The notes under the pieces are model-generated. The model worked only from the letters and a program-made list of their open reading frames with translations. It was not told the origin of the DNA and ran no database searches. This document shows positions 32,491 through 41,206 of a stretch of 64,000 bases of DNA, one piece after another. The stretch is from an uncultured Clostridiaceae bacterium (GTDB lineage: Bacteria > Bacillota > Clostridia > Lachnospirales > Lachnospiraceae): contig CABSIM010000003.1 of NCBI GenBank assembly GCA_902477765.1, positions 1-64,000 on the forward strand, given 5' to 3'. Numbering within the stretch: position 1 is the stretch's first letter; each line of letters opens with the position of its first letter. The translations under genes were made by a program, and so were the position numbers.

Positions 32491-34230
32491 TCATGCCGGC
32501 TGGTCGAAATCGCCGCCGCCGCTGATCTGGGATTCGTAGATGTCGCGGTAGATCTCATTGGATGTCAGAAGGTTTTCATGGGTGTCAAAGCCGTTGATCT
32601 GTCCATTATCCAGAACCAGAATACGGTCTGCACCTTCCACACTGGAGATACGCTGGGCGATGATGATTTTTGTGGTTCCCGGAATTTTTCTGGAAAATGC
32701 CTCCCGGATTCTGGCATCCGTGGCCGTATCCACGGCGCTGGTGGAATCGTCCAGAATCAGGACTTTCGGTTTTTTCAGCAGGGCGCGGGCAATGCAGAGC
32801 CGCTGTTTCTGGCCGCCGGAGACATTGGACCCGCCGCGTTCAATGCGGGTATGATACCCGTCAGGGAAGCGCTCGATGAATTCATCGGCACAGGCTGACC
32901 GGCAGGCTTCCATACATTCTTCCTCGGTGGCATCCGGATTTCCCCACCGGAGATTTTCCAGAATCGTACCGGAAAAAAGGGTGTTTTTCTGGAGTACCAC
33001 GGCCACCTGATTTCTGAGGACTTTCATATCATAGTTGCGGACATCGATTCCGCCCACCCGGACACTTCCGCTGTTTACATCGTAAAGGCGGCAGATCAGG
33101 TTTACCAGGCTGCTTTTTCCGGAACCGGTGCCTCCGATGACGCCGATGGTCTCTCCGGAGCGGATATGAAGACTGATGTCGGTGAGGGCATTTTTTCCGC
33201 TGCCGTGTTTGTAGGAAAAGGAAACATGGTCAAAGTCGATGCTTCCGCTGTCCACATGAAGAACCGGCTGCTCGGGATCCTTCAGGTCCGGAACTTCACG
33301 GAGCACCTCGCTGATTCTCCGGATGCTGGCCATGGACATGGTGAGCATGACGACTACCATGGAAAGCATCATAAGGCTCATGAGAAGGGACATGACGTAA
33401 CTGAACAGGCTGGTCAGGTCACCGGATGTCATGGAGCCTGCCACAATGGAACGGGCGCCCAGCCAGGAAACCATGATGATGCAGAAATAGACGGAAAGCA
33501 TCATGGCCGGGTTATTGAAAGCCAGAAGGCCTTCCGCGCGGACAAAAAGACGGTAAAGACAGCCTGATGCCGAAGCGAATTTTTCGTTTTCGAATGTTTC
33601 ACGGACAAACGCCTTTACCACACGGATGGCGGACACGTTTTCCTGAACACTGGCATTCAGGTCGTCATAGCGGCGGAACACTTCGGTGAAAATTTTCATG
33701 GTGACAACCATGATGGAACCCAGGACAACCGCGAGAAATATCACGGCAATCAGAAATGTAAGGCTCAGCTTCGGACTGATGATCAGACACATGGCATAGC
33801 TGAATACCAGGGTAAGAGGAGAACGCACGGCGATGCGGATCAGCATCATAAAGGCGTTCTGGACGTTGGTGATGTCAGTGGTCATTCTGGTGACCAGTCC
33901 CGGTACACTGAATTTATCAATGTTGGAAAAGGAAAAAGTCTGAATTCTGTTATATATGGATTCCCGTAGATTGGCGGCAAAACCGGATGAAGCGCGGGCT
34001 GCCGCTTTTCCGGCGGATGCGCCGAAGATCAGGCTCAGGAAAGCCAGGATCACCATGACAGCGCCGTACCGGTATACCGCGGAAAGGTTGGCCTTTTCCA
34101 GTCCTTCGTCGATGATGCGGGCGGTGATAAAGGGCAGCAGGATTTCCATGATGACTTCCAGTGAAGTGAATCCGATGCAGAGAAAGGTATCTTTTTTATA
34201 CCGTCCCATTTGCTGTAAGACAGTTTTCAT
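32491..34230 (-). CDS. Heterodimeric ABC exporter, subunit with a degenerate ATPase site
   Basis: A 579-residue half-transporter with a six-helix membrane domain and a C-terminal NBD. Walker A (GGTGSGKSS) and signature (VSGGQKQRL) are normal, but Walker B reads VLILDDSTSAVD, with Asp in place of the catalytic Glu, and the switch region reads IIIAQRISSV, with Gln in place of His. This subunit therefore contributes the non-hydrolysing site, while the partner gene at 30590 has the consensus residues. The pattern is known from heterodimeric exporters such as TM287/288 and LmrCD. It overlaps marR by 4 nt. Confidence 0.93.
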   Translation of the reverse strand: MKTVLQQMGRYKKDTFLCIGFTSLEVIMEILLPFITARIIDEGLEKANLSAVYRYGAVMVILAFLSLIFGASAGKAAARASSGFAANLRESIYNRIQTFSFSNIDKFSVPGLVTRMTTDITNVQNAFMMLIRIAVRSPLTLVFSYAMCLIISPKLSLTFLIAVIFLAVVLGSIMVVTMKIFTEVFRRYDDLNASVQENVSAIRVVKAFVRETFENEKFASASGCLYRLFVRAEGLLAFNNPAMMLSVYFCIIMVSWLGARSIVAGSMTSGDLTSLFSYVMSLLMSLMMLSMVVVMLTMSMASIRRISEVLREVPDLKDPEQPVLHVDSGSIDFDHVSFSYKHGSGKNALTDISLHIRSGETIGVIGGTGSGKSSLVNLICRLYDVNSGSVRVGGIDVRNYDMKVLRNQVAVVLQKNTLFSGTILENLRWGNPDATEEECMEACRSACADEFIERFPDGYHTRIERGGSNVSGGQKQRLCIARALLKKPKVLILDDSTSAVDTATDARIREAFSRKIPGTTKIIIAQRISSVEGADRILVLDNGQINGFDTHENLLTSNEIYRDIYESQISGGGDFDQPA

Positions 34231-34697
34231 GATGTGGTTGCCTCCTTCTGTCTTTGGTCTGTAAGTATGGTAATATGGTGCAGGATTTTTTTCTGCAGTC
34301 CGTAGAGAGTGTCCAGTTCTTCCGGGCTCAGACAGCCGTAGAGCTGGTTCTGGACAGAAACCGTGGTCTGTTTCAGAAAATCCTGGATTTTCCGGCCCTT
34401 TTCCGTAACGTACAGGAGTTTGTACCGGTCATCCCCGTCGCAGCGTTCCATCCGGATATAGCCCTTTTCCTTCAGCCGTTTCAGCATGCCGGAGAGGGTG
34501 GCCATGGAATACCGGAATTCTCTGTGCAGGGTGGTGAGGGATGTGCCCTGATCGGAATGCTCCAGAAGATACAGAAGAATCTGGGCCTGGACTGCCGTGA
34601 TTCCGCCGGATGACAGACAGCGGTTCATGTGCTGTTCCATCTGAATGCAGATCCAGCGGCTGTCACACAGAATACGGCCAGGGTCTTTTCTAGTCAT
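34227..34697 (-). CDS. MarR-family regulator of the ABC exporter
   Basis: A 156-residue MarR regulator. Helix 1 region contains ICIQMEQHMNRCL; the winged helix is GITAVQAQILLYLLEHSDQGTSLTTLHREFRYSMATLSGMLKRLKEKGYIRMERCDGDDRYKLLYVTEKGRK (recognition helix SMATLSGMLKRL, wing DGDDRYKL). It begins the operon and overlaps the first ABC gene by 4 nt, so it very probably represses its own operon. A near-palindrome GTTAG-TTTG-CTTAC (34719-34732) lies upstream and could be the operator. Ligand unknown. Confidence 0.9.
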   Translation of the reverse strand: MTRKDPGRILCDSRWICIQMEQHMNRCLSSGGITAVQAQILLYLLEHSDQGTSLTTLHREFRYSMATLSGMLKRLKEKGYIRMERCDGDDRYKLLYVTEKGRKIQDFLKQTTVSVQNQLYGCLSPEELDTLYGLQKKILHHITILTDQRQKEATTS

Positions 34698-34718
34698 GAT
34701 CTCACACCTTTCTTTTCA

Positions 34719-34732
34719 GTTAGTTTGCTTAC
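34719..34732. promoter_or_regulatory. Possible MarR operator
   Basis: Imperfect inverted repeat GTTAG-TTTG-CTTAC, one mismatch in five pairs, 22 nt upstream of the marR start codon. Short and unproven. Confidence 0.3.
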
Positions 34733-34756
34733 GTACTGTTTATATCACAATGTTTC

Positions 34757-34785
34757 TTGCAAGTGAAATTCAAATATGCTATATT
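34757..34785 (+). promoter_or_regulatory. Promoter of the lysR gene at 34842
   Basis: TTGCAA (34757-34762), 17-nt spacer, TATATT (34780-34785), 57 nt upstream of the start codon. It is divergent from the marR operon. Confidence 0.7.
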
Positions 34786-34841
34786 CTATAAAAAACTTTT
34801 ATTGATATAAACGGCCATGATTATACGGGAGGTGACGGAAA

Positions 34842-35744
34842 ATGAACACAACACAGCTGGAATGTTTCGTGGAAGTGGCCAACTGCCTGAATTTTTCCCG
34901 GGCAGCCGAACGGCTTTCCATGACCCAGCCGGCGGTGAGCCATCAGATCAATGCCCTGGAAAATGAGCTGGGTGTAAAACTGTTTCACAGAACCAGCAAA
35001 AGCGTGCGTCTGACCCAGGAAGGATTTTCCTTCAGCCAGTATGCCGGGGAAATCCTGAAGCTGGAGAATCTTTCACGGGCGCGGATGAAAGAGTCCGGGA
35101 AGCGGGCCCCCATGCGGCTGATTATCGGATGCCGGAATACGGCAGAACTGCGCATGCTGCGGCCTGCGCTTTCGGAGTTCAGGCCGCGGCACCCGGAGGT
35201 GTTTCCGGTAATCAAGCTGATCCCCTTTGATTCCGTGGAGAATCTCCTGATGGAAGGGGATATCCATCTGCTGTTTTCTTTCCGGGAGTCTGCGCCGTCC
35301 AGGGCCCGGTATCAGGAACTGGCTCTGTGCCCGGCAGTCTGTATCTGCAGCCCTTCCCATCCGCTGGCCATGGAGGAAAGCGTATCTCTGGAACTGCTTC
35401 AGACGGAAGAGCGGATTGCCATCTGCCGGCCGCCGGCCTGTCCCACGGAAATTTTTTCCATTCAGACCCAGGCGGTGGGCAACAGGGAAACCAGCCGGAT
35501 TTTTTTCTGTGACAATCAGGAGACCATGATGCCGCTGGTGGAGGCCGGGTATGCGTTTGCCGTTGTGGCGGATTTTCACAGATCCAGACTCTGGAACGTC
35601 AGGTACCTGCCCATCAGGGGAATTAATCCTCTTTCGTTTGGAGCCGTGTATCTTCCGGAGAGATGCCCGCCCTTTTTCGGGGAGTTCATTTCCCTTCTGA
35701 GAGAGACCCTGGCAGTGCCGGAAAAACAGGAAGAAAACGGCTGA
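34842..35744 (+). CDS. LysR-type transcriptional regulator
   Basis: A 300-residue LTTR. The winged helix reads MNTTQLECFVEVANCLNFSRAAERLSMTQPAVSHQINALENELGVKLFHRTSKSVRLTQEG. The effector domain starts near residue 90 (MRLIIGCRNTAELRMLRPAL) and includes LLFSFRESAPSRARYQELALCPAVCICSPSHPLA. GGGAGGTGA precedes the ATG. Neighbours on either side are the MarR/ABC operon and an RsmH-like gene, neither an obvious LTTR target, so its regulon is probably elsewhere or includes tartrate/D-malate dehydrogenase at 36938, since LysR proteins often control organic acid enzymes. That link is a guess. Confidence 0.9.
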   Translation: MNTTQLECFVEVANCLNFSRAAERLSMTQPAVSHQINALENELGVKLFHRTSKSVRLTQEGFSFSQYAGEILKLENLSRARMKESGKRAPMRLIIGCRNTAELRMLRPALSEFRPRHPEVFPVIKLIPFDSVENLLMEGDIHLLFSFRESAPSRARYQELALCPAVCICSPSHPLAMEESVSLELLQTEERIAICRPPACPTEIFSIQTQAVGNRETSRIFFCDNQETMMPLVEAGYAFAVVADFHRSRLWNVRYLPIRGINPLSFGAVYLPERCPPFFGEFISLLRETLAVPEKQEENG

Positions 35745-35875
35745 AGCGGCTGAAAGCGGTTGATGGAAGAAACAAAGGATGGTAAGATCATTTCAGAAAC
35801 AGAAAAAGAAAAGGGAACGAAAATAAGAAGGCTGCGGACCGGATACGGCAGAGCAGCGGAAAGGAACGGGAATTA

Positions 35876-36919
35876 ATGGAAGAGAAGCAGCATAAGCGGC
35901 GGGTCCGGTATTCCGGGACCCATCCGAGAAAGTACAGTGAAAAGTATAAGGAGCTGCAGCCGGAGAAATATGCGGAAACAGTATCCCGGGTAATCAGCAA
36001 AGGCGGGACGCCGGCCGGCATGCACATTTCCATCTGTGTCCGGGAGATTCTGGATTTTCTCAATATTCAGCCGGGACAGAACGGCCTTGATGCCACACTG
36101 GGATACGGAGGCCATACGAGGGAGATGCTCAAATGTCTCAATGGCAGCGGCCATATCCATGCGCTGGACGTGGATCCCATTGAATCTGAAAAGACAAGAG
36201 CACGCCTGGAAAAAGCCGGTTTCGGTCCGGAGATCCTGACCGTGATGCTGAGGAATTTCTCGGAAATTGATCAGGTGGCGGAAACGGCGGGAAAATTTGA
36301 CTTTGTGCTGGCGGATCTGGGCGTTTCTTCCATGCAGATCGACAATCCGGAGAGAGGGTTCACATTCAAGGCCGACGGTCCTCTGGATCTCAGAATGAAT
36401 CCTTATAAGGGAACCAGTGCCGCAGACCGCCTGAAGGAAATCAGTCAGGACGAGCTGGCCGGCATGCTGACGGAAAATTCCGATGAACCGTATGCGGAGG
36501 AAATCGCAGGCCAGGTGATCCGCAGGATCCGGAAAGGAATTCCGGTGGAAACCACCTTTGAACTGAGGGACACCATCGGAGAGGCGCTTTCTTTTCTGCC
36601 GGCAAAAGACAGGCAGGAAGCAGTGAAAAAGGCGTGCCAGAGAACGTTCCAGGCGCTGAGGATTGATGTGAACAGCGAATTCGAAGCGCTGTACGCATTT
36701 CTGGACAAGCTGCCGGGAGTCTTAAAACCGGGCGGCCGCGTGGCCATTCTCACGTTTCATTCCGGAGAGGACCGGCTGGTAAAAAAATCATTCAGAAACT
36801 TTTACGATCAGGGAATTTATCAGGAGATTTCCAGAGAAGTGATACGGCCGTCTGCAGAAGAGTGTGCCAGAAACAGCAGGGCCAGATCCACAAAAATGAG
36901 ATGGGCTGTGAAAGCCTGA
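35876..36919 (+). CDS. RsmH-like 16S rRNA (cytosine-N4)-methyltransferase paralog
   Basis: A 347-residue SAM methyltransferase of the MraW/RsmH family. Family blocks are all present: HISICVREILDFL (in place of HxPVLLxE), GLDATLGYGGHTREML (SAM loop), FDFVLADLGVSSMQIDNPERGFTFKADGPLDLRM, the helical insert with CQRTFQALRIDVNSE, ILTFHSGEDRLVKKSF and NSRARSTKMRWAV. About 45 extra basic residues precede the domain (KRRVRYSGTHPRKYSEKYKELQPEKY). It is not beside ftsL/pbp genes, as the housekeeping mraW normally is, so it is most likely a second, diverged copy; its target may differ from C1402. The ATG at 35876 has GGAACGGG upstream. Confidence 0.85.
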   Translation: MEEKQHKRRVRYSGTHPRKYSEKYKELQPEKYAETVSRVISKGGTPAGMHISICVREILDFLNIQPGQNGLDATLGYGGHTREMLKCLNGSGHIHALDVDPIESEKTRARLEKAGFGPEILTVMLRNFSEIDQVAETAGKFDFVLADLGVSSMQIDNPERGFTFKADGPLDLRMNPYKGTSAADRLKEISQDELAGMLTENSDEPYAEEIAGQVIRRIRKGIPVETTFELRDTIGEALSFLPAKDRQEAVKKACQRTFQALRIDVNSEFEALYAFLDKLPGVLKPGGRVAILTFHSGEDRLVKKSFRNFYDQGIYQEISREVIRPSAEECARNSRARSTKMRWAVKA

Positions 36920-36937
36920 GAAAGGGAGGAAAAGCAA

Positions 36938-38005
36938 ATGGAAAAGTACAGGATTGCTGTGGTCCCCGGGGATGGCGTGGGACCGGAAGTGCTGAGAGAA
37001 GGCATACGCGTGCTGAAACGGGCAGCGGATCTGGACGGCGGCTTCTCCATCGAGGACGTCTGGTTTCCGTGGGGGTGTGAATATTATCTGAAAACGGGAC
37101 GCATGATGGCGGAAGACGGCATGGAAATTCTCAAGGATTTTGACGCCATCTATCTGGGAGCCGTGGGATATCCGGGAGTTCCGGACCATATTTCCCTCTG
37201 GGATCTGCTGCTGACCATCCGGAAAGGGTTTGACCAGTACGTGAATCTGAGGCCGGTGCGTCTCCTGAAGGGTGCGCCCTGCCCGTTAAAGGATGTGGCC
37301 AGGGAAGACATCAATATGACCTTCATCCGGGAAAACAGCGAAGGAGAGTACGCGGGAAGCGGAAGCTGGCTTTTCAGGGGAAAACCCAATGAAGTGGTGA
37401 TCCAGGACGGTGTGTTTTCCAGAGTGGGGTGTGAGCGCATCATCCGATATGCATTTGAGACTGCCAGAAAGGAAAAACGCAGTCTTACCAGCATCAGCAA
37501 GGCCAATGCTCTGAATTATTCCATGGTGTTCTGGGATCAGATTTTCAGGGAGGTGGCTGCGGATTATCCTGACGTGGAAACACATTCCTATCTGGTGGAT
37601 GCCGCCAGCATGTTCATGGTCAGGGAGCCGAAGCGGTTTGAGGTGGTGGTCACCAGCAACCTGTTCGGGGATATTCTGACAGACCTGGGAGCTGCCATTT
37701 CCGGAGGCATGGGACTGGCGGCAGGAGCCAACCTGAATCCGGAAAAGAAATATCCGTCCATGTTTGAACCGATCCACGGTTCCGCTCCGGATATTGCGGG
37801 AAAAGGGATTGCAAATCCCATGGCTTCCATCTGGGCGGCATCCCAGATGATGGATTTCTTTGGCAGAGAGGACTGGGGAAAACGGATACTCGATGCCATT
37901 GAAGGGACTCTGGAGGAAGGAAAGATGCTGACGCCGGATCTTGGCGGCACCGCGTCCACATCCATGACAGGCGAAGCGGTGGCCTCCCGTCTGGACCGCC
38001 TGTAA
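36938..38005 (+). CDS. Tartrate / D-malate dehydrogenase-type enzyme
   Basis: A 355-residue beta-decarboxylating dehydrogenase of the isopropylmalate dehydrogenase superfamily. Motifs: IAVVPGDGVGPEVLREG, NLRPVRLLKG, FIRENSEGEYAGSGSW, the catalytic Lys region LTSISKANALNYSM, VDAASMFMV, and VVTSNLFGDILTDLGAAISGGMGLA with EPIHGSAPDIAGKGIANP. The FxRENSEGEY and the two-Arg NLRPVRLL patterns fit the TtuC/YeaU/DmlA subgroup, which oxidise tartrate or D-malate with NAD, rather than LeuB. GGGAGGAAAAG stands before the ATG. It lies 18 nt after the RsmH-like gene; why they are paired is unclear. A hairpin shared with the convergent dat gene follows. Confidence 0.86.
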   Translation: MEKYRIAVVPGDGVGPEVLREGIRVLKRAADLDGGFSIEDVWFPWGCEYYLKTGRMMAEDGMEILKDFDAIYLGAVGYPGVPDHISLWDLLLTIRKGFDQYVNLRPVRLLKGAPCPLKDVAREDINMTFIRENSEGEYAGSGSWLFRGKPNEVVIQDGVFSRVGCERIIRYAFETARKEKRSLTSISKANALNYSMVFWDQIFREVAADYPDVETHSYLVDAASMFMVREPKRFEVVVTSNLFGDILTDLGAAISGGMGLAAGANLNPEKKYPSMFEPIHGSAPDIAGKGIANPMASIWAASQMMDFFGREDWGKRILDAIEGTLEEGKMLTPDLGGTASTSMTGEAVASRLDRL

Positions 38006-38112
38006 CGGGATTTCAGCCGGCGGAGAGAAAAAGGACCGGAAATAAAGCCGGGCCGGAGCAGATAAGAACCGGCAGAAGCCGGAAGGGAAAAGAAATATAA
38101 AAGATATGAGAA

Positions 38113-38139
38113 CGCCCGGCAGGACTCCCCTGCCGGGCG
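38113..38139. terminator. Terminator hairpin between convergent genes
   Basis: Perfect 11-bp stem CGCCCGGCAGG (38113-38123) / CCTGCCGGGCG (38129-38139), loop ACTCC. On the minus strand it is followed by a T-rich stretch, so it mainly serves the aminotransferase gene. Confidence 0.7.
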
Positions 38140-38166
38140 ATACGTTTCCGGAAACAGAATTCCGGA

Positions 38167-39009
38167 TTATTTTGTTTCGTTTTCGAATTTCTCCAGGTAT
38201 TTTTCCTGAAGCAGTTTTACGATTTCCGGTGCCTTTCCGCCCACGGGAGTTCCGTCCACGTCATAAGCTGTGGTACAGAATTTGGTGGAACTGGAAACAA
38301 TGACTTCATCAGCATCCAGAAGTTCCTTCATGGTGAAAGGAGTTTCATCCACAGGAATTCCGTTGTCCTTGCAGATCTGGATCAGATGCATTCTTGTGAT
38401 GCCCGGAAGAATAAAATGATCCGTGGGGTGGGTCTTGAAGACTCCGTCCTTCAGGATGGAGATATTGCTGTGGGCACATTCGGTCACAATGTCGCCCCGG
38501 TGGAATACACACTCGCCGCAGCCCAGTTCCTCGGCTTTTTCAGCAGCCATGACATTGGGAAGCAGGTTAAGAGTCTTGATATTGCAGTGAAGGAAGCGGG
38601 TATCTTCCGTGGTGGTCAGTTTAAACGGTTTGGTCATGTCTCCGTGTTTGCCCGGTTTCATGGTGATCCACAGGTTGGGCTTTACATTTTCTCCGGGGAA
38701 CTGATGCTGGCGCATACCGGTTCCGCGGGTCATCTGCCAGTAGATGAAAATCTCGCTGTCATCCATTTTAGACAGCATGTCATAGAGAATACCGGAGATT
38801 TCTTCCTTGGTGTAGGGCATTTTGATACGCAGCAGGCCGGCGCTGTTAAAGAAGCGGTCCAGATGCTCTTTCAGGGCAAAAATCTTTCCGTTTCTTGCCA
38901 GAGTTGCTTCATAGACACCGTCGCCGAAATAGCAGACACGGTCGTTCATCGGTACGGTCATTTCTTCCAGCGGACCGAAACTGCCGTTGTAGTAACCTAA
39001 TGTTTTCAT
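38167..39009 (-). CDS. dat: D-amino acid aminotransferase, class IV
   Basis: A 280-residue fold-type IV PLP enzyme. It shows YYNGSFGPLEEMTVPMNDRVCYFGDGVYEATLARNGKIFALKEHLDRFFNSAGLLRI, the characteristic RGTGMRQHQFP, the PLP-lysine block HCNIKTLNLLPNVMAAEKAEELG, and EEVIVSSSTKF-like (ADEVIVSSSTKFC). These fit D-alanine aminotransferases (D-Ala + 2-oxoglutarate to pyruvate + D-Glu) rather than IlvE, which it resembles in fold only. GGGAGGGAG stands before the ATG. It could supply D-Glu for peptidoglycan. It has its own promoter, divergent from relQ. Confidence 0.87.
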   Translation of the reverse strand: MKTLGYYNGSFGPLEEMTVPMNDRVCYFGDGVYEATLARNGKIFALKEHLDRFFNSAGLLRIKMPYTKEEISGILYDMLSKMDDSEIFIYWQMTRGTGMRQHQFPGENVKPNLWITMKPGKHGDMTKPFKLTTTEDTRFLHCNIKTLNLLPNVMAAEKAEELGCGECVFHRGDIVTECAHSNISILKDGVFKTHPTDHFILPGITRMHLIQICKDNGIPVDETPFTMKELLDADEVIVSSSTKFCTTAYDVDGTPVGGKAPEIVKLLQEKYLEKFENETK

Positions 39010-39069
39010 GATTTTACTCCCTCCCAGGTATCATATAGGCACAGCCGCAGACCTTCTGCGGCCAACTTA

Positions 39070-39098
39070 ATCATAACACTCTTTGACAGCCTTGTAAA
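39070..39098 (-). promoter_or_regulatory. dat promoter
   Basis: Minus strand: TTTACA (39098-39093), 17-nt spacer, TATGAT (39075-39070). Confidence 0.75.
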
Positions 39099-39154
39099 GC
39101 CGTAACAGCCGGGGGCAGACGGGAAAATTTCAGAGAAAATTAAGGTTTCATCCA

Positions 39155-39183
39155 TTGTGAGAACCATGGGAATCCTGTATAAT
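39155..39183 (+). promoter_or_regulatory. relQ promoter
   Basis: TTGTGA (39155-39160), 17-nt spacer, perfect TATAAT (39178-39183). It leaves a leader of about 25 nt. Confidence 0.8.
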
Positions 39184-39214
39184 GATAACAGTGAAAACGG
39201 AATGAGGTGTACCA

Positions 39215-39946
39215 ATGAACATCGGAATGAATCCCAACGGAGAACTGGTTCAGTCTGCCGTCAATGCGCCCAATGTCTTTGAGATCCCGGAACGGTTCCT
39301 CAGTGAGGCCAAAAAATTTCAGGAACTGATGATGATGTATTCCTGTGCCATCCGGGAAGTCAAGACAAAACTGGAAGTGCTCAATGACGATCTGGCTGTG
39401 AAAAACCAGAGAAATCCCATACAGATGATAAAGTCCAGAATCAAAAAACCCGCAAGCATTCTGGAAAAGATGCAGAGGAGAGGGTTTCCCCTGACAGTCG
39501 GCTCCATTTACGATAACCTTTATGATGTGGCGGGAATCCGGGTGATCTGCTCTTTTGTGGACGATATCTATGAAGTGGCTGAAATGCTGGCACGGCAGGA
39601 TGATGTGAAGGTCCTGACCGTAAAGGATTACATCCGGTGTCCCAAGGTCAACGGATACAGAAGCTACCATATGATCGTGGAGATACCGGTATATTTTTCG
39701 GACAGAAAGCAGAAGATGAAAGTGGAGGTGCAGATCCGGACCATTGCCATGGATTTCTGGGCCAGTCTGGACCACCAGATGAAGTATAAGAAGGACCTGG
39801 ATGACGGAGGGGAAATCAGCGAAGAACTGAAGGCCTGTGCGGAAGTCATTGCCCAGACGGACCTCAAGATGCTGGCCATCCGGCAGAAAATTGAAGAACG
39901 GGAGAGTCCTGAAAAACAGAAGCTTCTGGAATTTGACAAGGACTGA
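39215..39946 (+). CDS. Small alarmone synthetase (GTP pyrophosphokinase), RelQ-like
   Basis: A 243-residue single-domain (p)ppGpp synthetase. It lacks the HD hydrolase and TGS/ACT domains of Rel. Synthetase motifs: RIKKPASILEKMQRRG, IYDNLYDVAGIRVICSFVDDIYEVAEML, YIRCPKVNGYRSYHMIVEIPV, and VEVQIRTIAMDFWASLDHQMKYK with the catalytic Glu/Gln pair. N- and C-terminal helices fit the tetrameric RelQ/YjbM type. Its product raises ppGpp/pppGpp and slows growth under stress. Its own strong promoter means it can be controlled separately. It ends 10 nt from the convergent GNAT gene. Confidence 0.92.
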   Translation: MNIGMNPNGELVQSAVNAPNVFEIPERFLSEAKKFQELMMMYSCAIREVKTKLEVLNDDLAVKNQRNPIQMIKSRIKKPASILEKMQRRGFPLTVGSIYDNLYDVAGIRVICSFVDDIYEVAEMLARQDDVKVLTVKDYIRCPKVNGYRSYHMIVEIPVYFSDRKQKMKVEVQIRTIAMDFWASLDHQMKYKKDLDDGGEISEELKACAEVIAQTDLKMLAIRQKIEERESPEKQKLLEFDKD

Positions 39947-39956
39947 ACCGGAAAAA

Positions 39957-40691
39957 TCAGTAGAGATAACGGGACAGGGTTTCGGTGATAAGGAACCCTG
40001 TTTTTTCATACAGTGTCAGGGCCGGAAGATTGTCCCCGGAAACCTGAAGACGCACCGGACGGGAGCTGAGGCGGGACAGATCAGAAAGCACACCGGAAAG
40101 AAATGACTTTCCGTATCCGCGGCCCCGGTGCCGGGGCTGAATCTCAAAACCGTAAAGATAATAGGAGTCTCCGTATTCGGCAATGGTAAGTGAACCATAG
40201 GGACAGCTGTAAAGAAATACAGGCCGGCCGCTTTCTGTGGATCCGCAGAGACTGCGGACAGCCGCAAGCGGGGCCGGCAGGGACTCTGTGTTTCCTGCAG
40301 GCCGCTCCATCATATGCTCCCGGGAGAGCAGATCAGCACCCAGCGCATGCAGGGCCTTCACGGTATCGGAAGAATGTTCATCCACATAAAAGAAGAAATC
40401 TGATTCTTCCGGCAGAAGCTCCTCCGCAGTATCCAGAAGCAGGGAAAAAAGACCGCGGTTCCGGAATTCCGGCCGGGTGAAAGCTGAACAGTCATATCCG
40501 CCCCCTTCCTCCGGGGAAAAGGCGGCAGCAGAAAGAAGACAGCCGTTTTCTGCATAATAGAGAAGATAAAGCTCTGCGTCCTCTTCAGGGAAAGACAGAG
40601 AAGTTCCGTCGGCGGCACAGCAGTGTGCAGCCAGGGAGCGGACCAGGGCTTTCCGGTCCGGATTCAGTACGGAAAATTTTTCCAGCGGCAT
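39957..40691 (-). CDS. GNAT acetyltransferase, double-domain
   Basis: A 244-residue protein with two GNAT-type segments. The N-terminal one contains YDCSAFTRPEFRNRGLFSLLLDTAEELL (acetyl-CoA loop RNRGLF); the C-terminal one contains FEIQPRHRGRGYGKSFLSGVLSDLSR (loop RHRGRGYG) and ends with LTLYEKTGFLITETLSRYLY, the common Y-E-K-x-G-F acetyltransferase end. Only the C-terminal copy has the full Q/RxxGxG/A motif. GGGAGGTATCGGTC precedes the ATG. Substrate unknown. Confidence 0.85.
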   Translation of the reverse strand: MPLEKFSVLNPDRKALVRSLAAHCCAADGTSLSFPEEDAELYLLYYAENGCLLSAAAFSPEEGGGYDCSAFTRPEFRNRGLFSLLLDTAEELLPEESDFFFYVDEHSSDTVKALHALGADLLSREHMMERPAGNTESLPAPLAAVRSLCGSTESGRPVFLYSCPYGSLTIAEYGDSYYLYGFEIQPRHRGRGYGKSFLSGVLSDLSRLSSRPVRLQVSGDNLPALTLYEKTGFLITETLSRYLY

Positions 40692-40732
40692 GACCGATAC
40701 CTCCCGTTAAATGACTGAATAAACCGGAAATT

Positions 40733-40762
40733 ATTATAGTACAGAAAACCAGGCCTTTTCAA
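40733..40762 (-). promoter_or_regulatory. GNAT gene promoter
   Basis: Minus strand: TTGAAA (40762-40757), 18-nt spacer, TATAAT (40738-40733). Confidence 0.65.
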
Positions 40763-40788
40763 GGCAAAATTTGTGCCATTTTCCTGTA

Positions 40789-40817
40789 TTGCGGGTGGAA
40801 AATTCCGGTGATAAAAT
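40789..40817 (+). promoter_or_regulatory. lrgAB-like promoter
   Basis: TTGCGG (40789-40794), 17-nt spacer, TAAAAT (40812-40817), 30 nt before the lrgA-like ATG. Confidence 0.6.
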
Positions 40818-40846
40818 GGACACATTGAAAGGTGAGGAGAGCGTAT

Positions 40847-41206
40847 ATGAAGTATCTGAAGGAAGTTGCCATTATATTCGGAATTACCATGGCAGGGGAA
40901 TGTCTGAACCTTTTTCTGCCCCTTCCGGTGCCGGCCGGAGTATACGGACTTTTTATTCTGCTGGGACTGCTCTGCAGCGGCCTTGTGAAGCTGTCGGATG
41001 TGGCCTGTACGGGAGAACTGCTGCTGGATCTGATGCCCATGATGTTCATTCCGGCTGCGGTGGGAATCCTGGAAAGCCTGGAAGAGCTGAAGGCCATTCT
41101 GGTGCCGTTTCTTGTGATTTCCGCAGTATCCACTCTGGTGGTGATGACGGTTACGGGGAAAACGGCAGAACTGGTGCTGCATCATGAGAACAGGGAGGAC
41201 AAATAA
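40847..41206 (+). CDS. lrgA: CidA/LrgA family membrane protein
   Basis: A 119-residue protein with about four membrane helices. It contains the family block PLPVPAGVYGLFILLGLLCSGLVKLSDV and LMPMMFIPAAVGILESLEELK. CidA/LrgA proteins are holin-like factors that, with LrgB/CidB, influence murein hydrolase activity, lysis and by-product transport (pyruvate, acetate). GGTGAGGAGAGC stands upstream of the ATG at 40847; the upstream in-frame start at 40832 lies in the ribosome site region. The partner gene begins directly after the stop. Assignment to Lrg rather than Cid is by convention only. Confidence 0.88.
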   Translation: MKYLKEVAIIFGITMAGECLNLFLPLPVPAGVYGLFILLGLLCSGLVKLSDVACTGELLLDLMPMMFIPAAVGILESLEELKAILVPFLVISAVSTLVVMTVTGKTAELVLHHENREDK

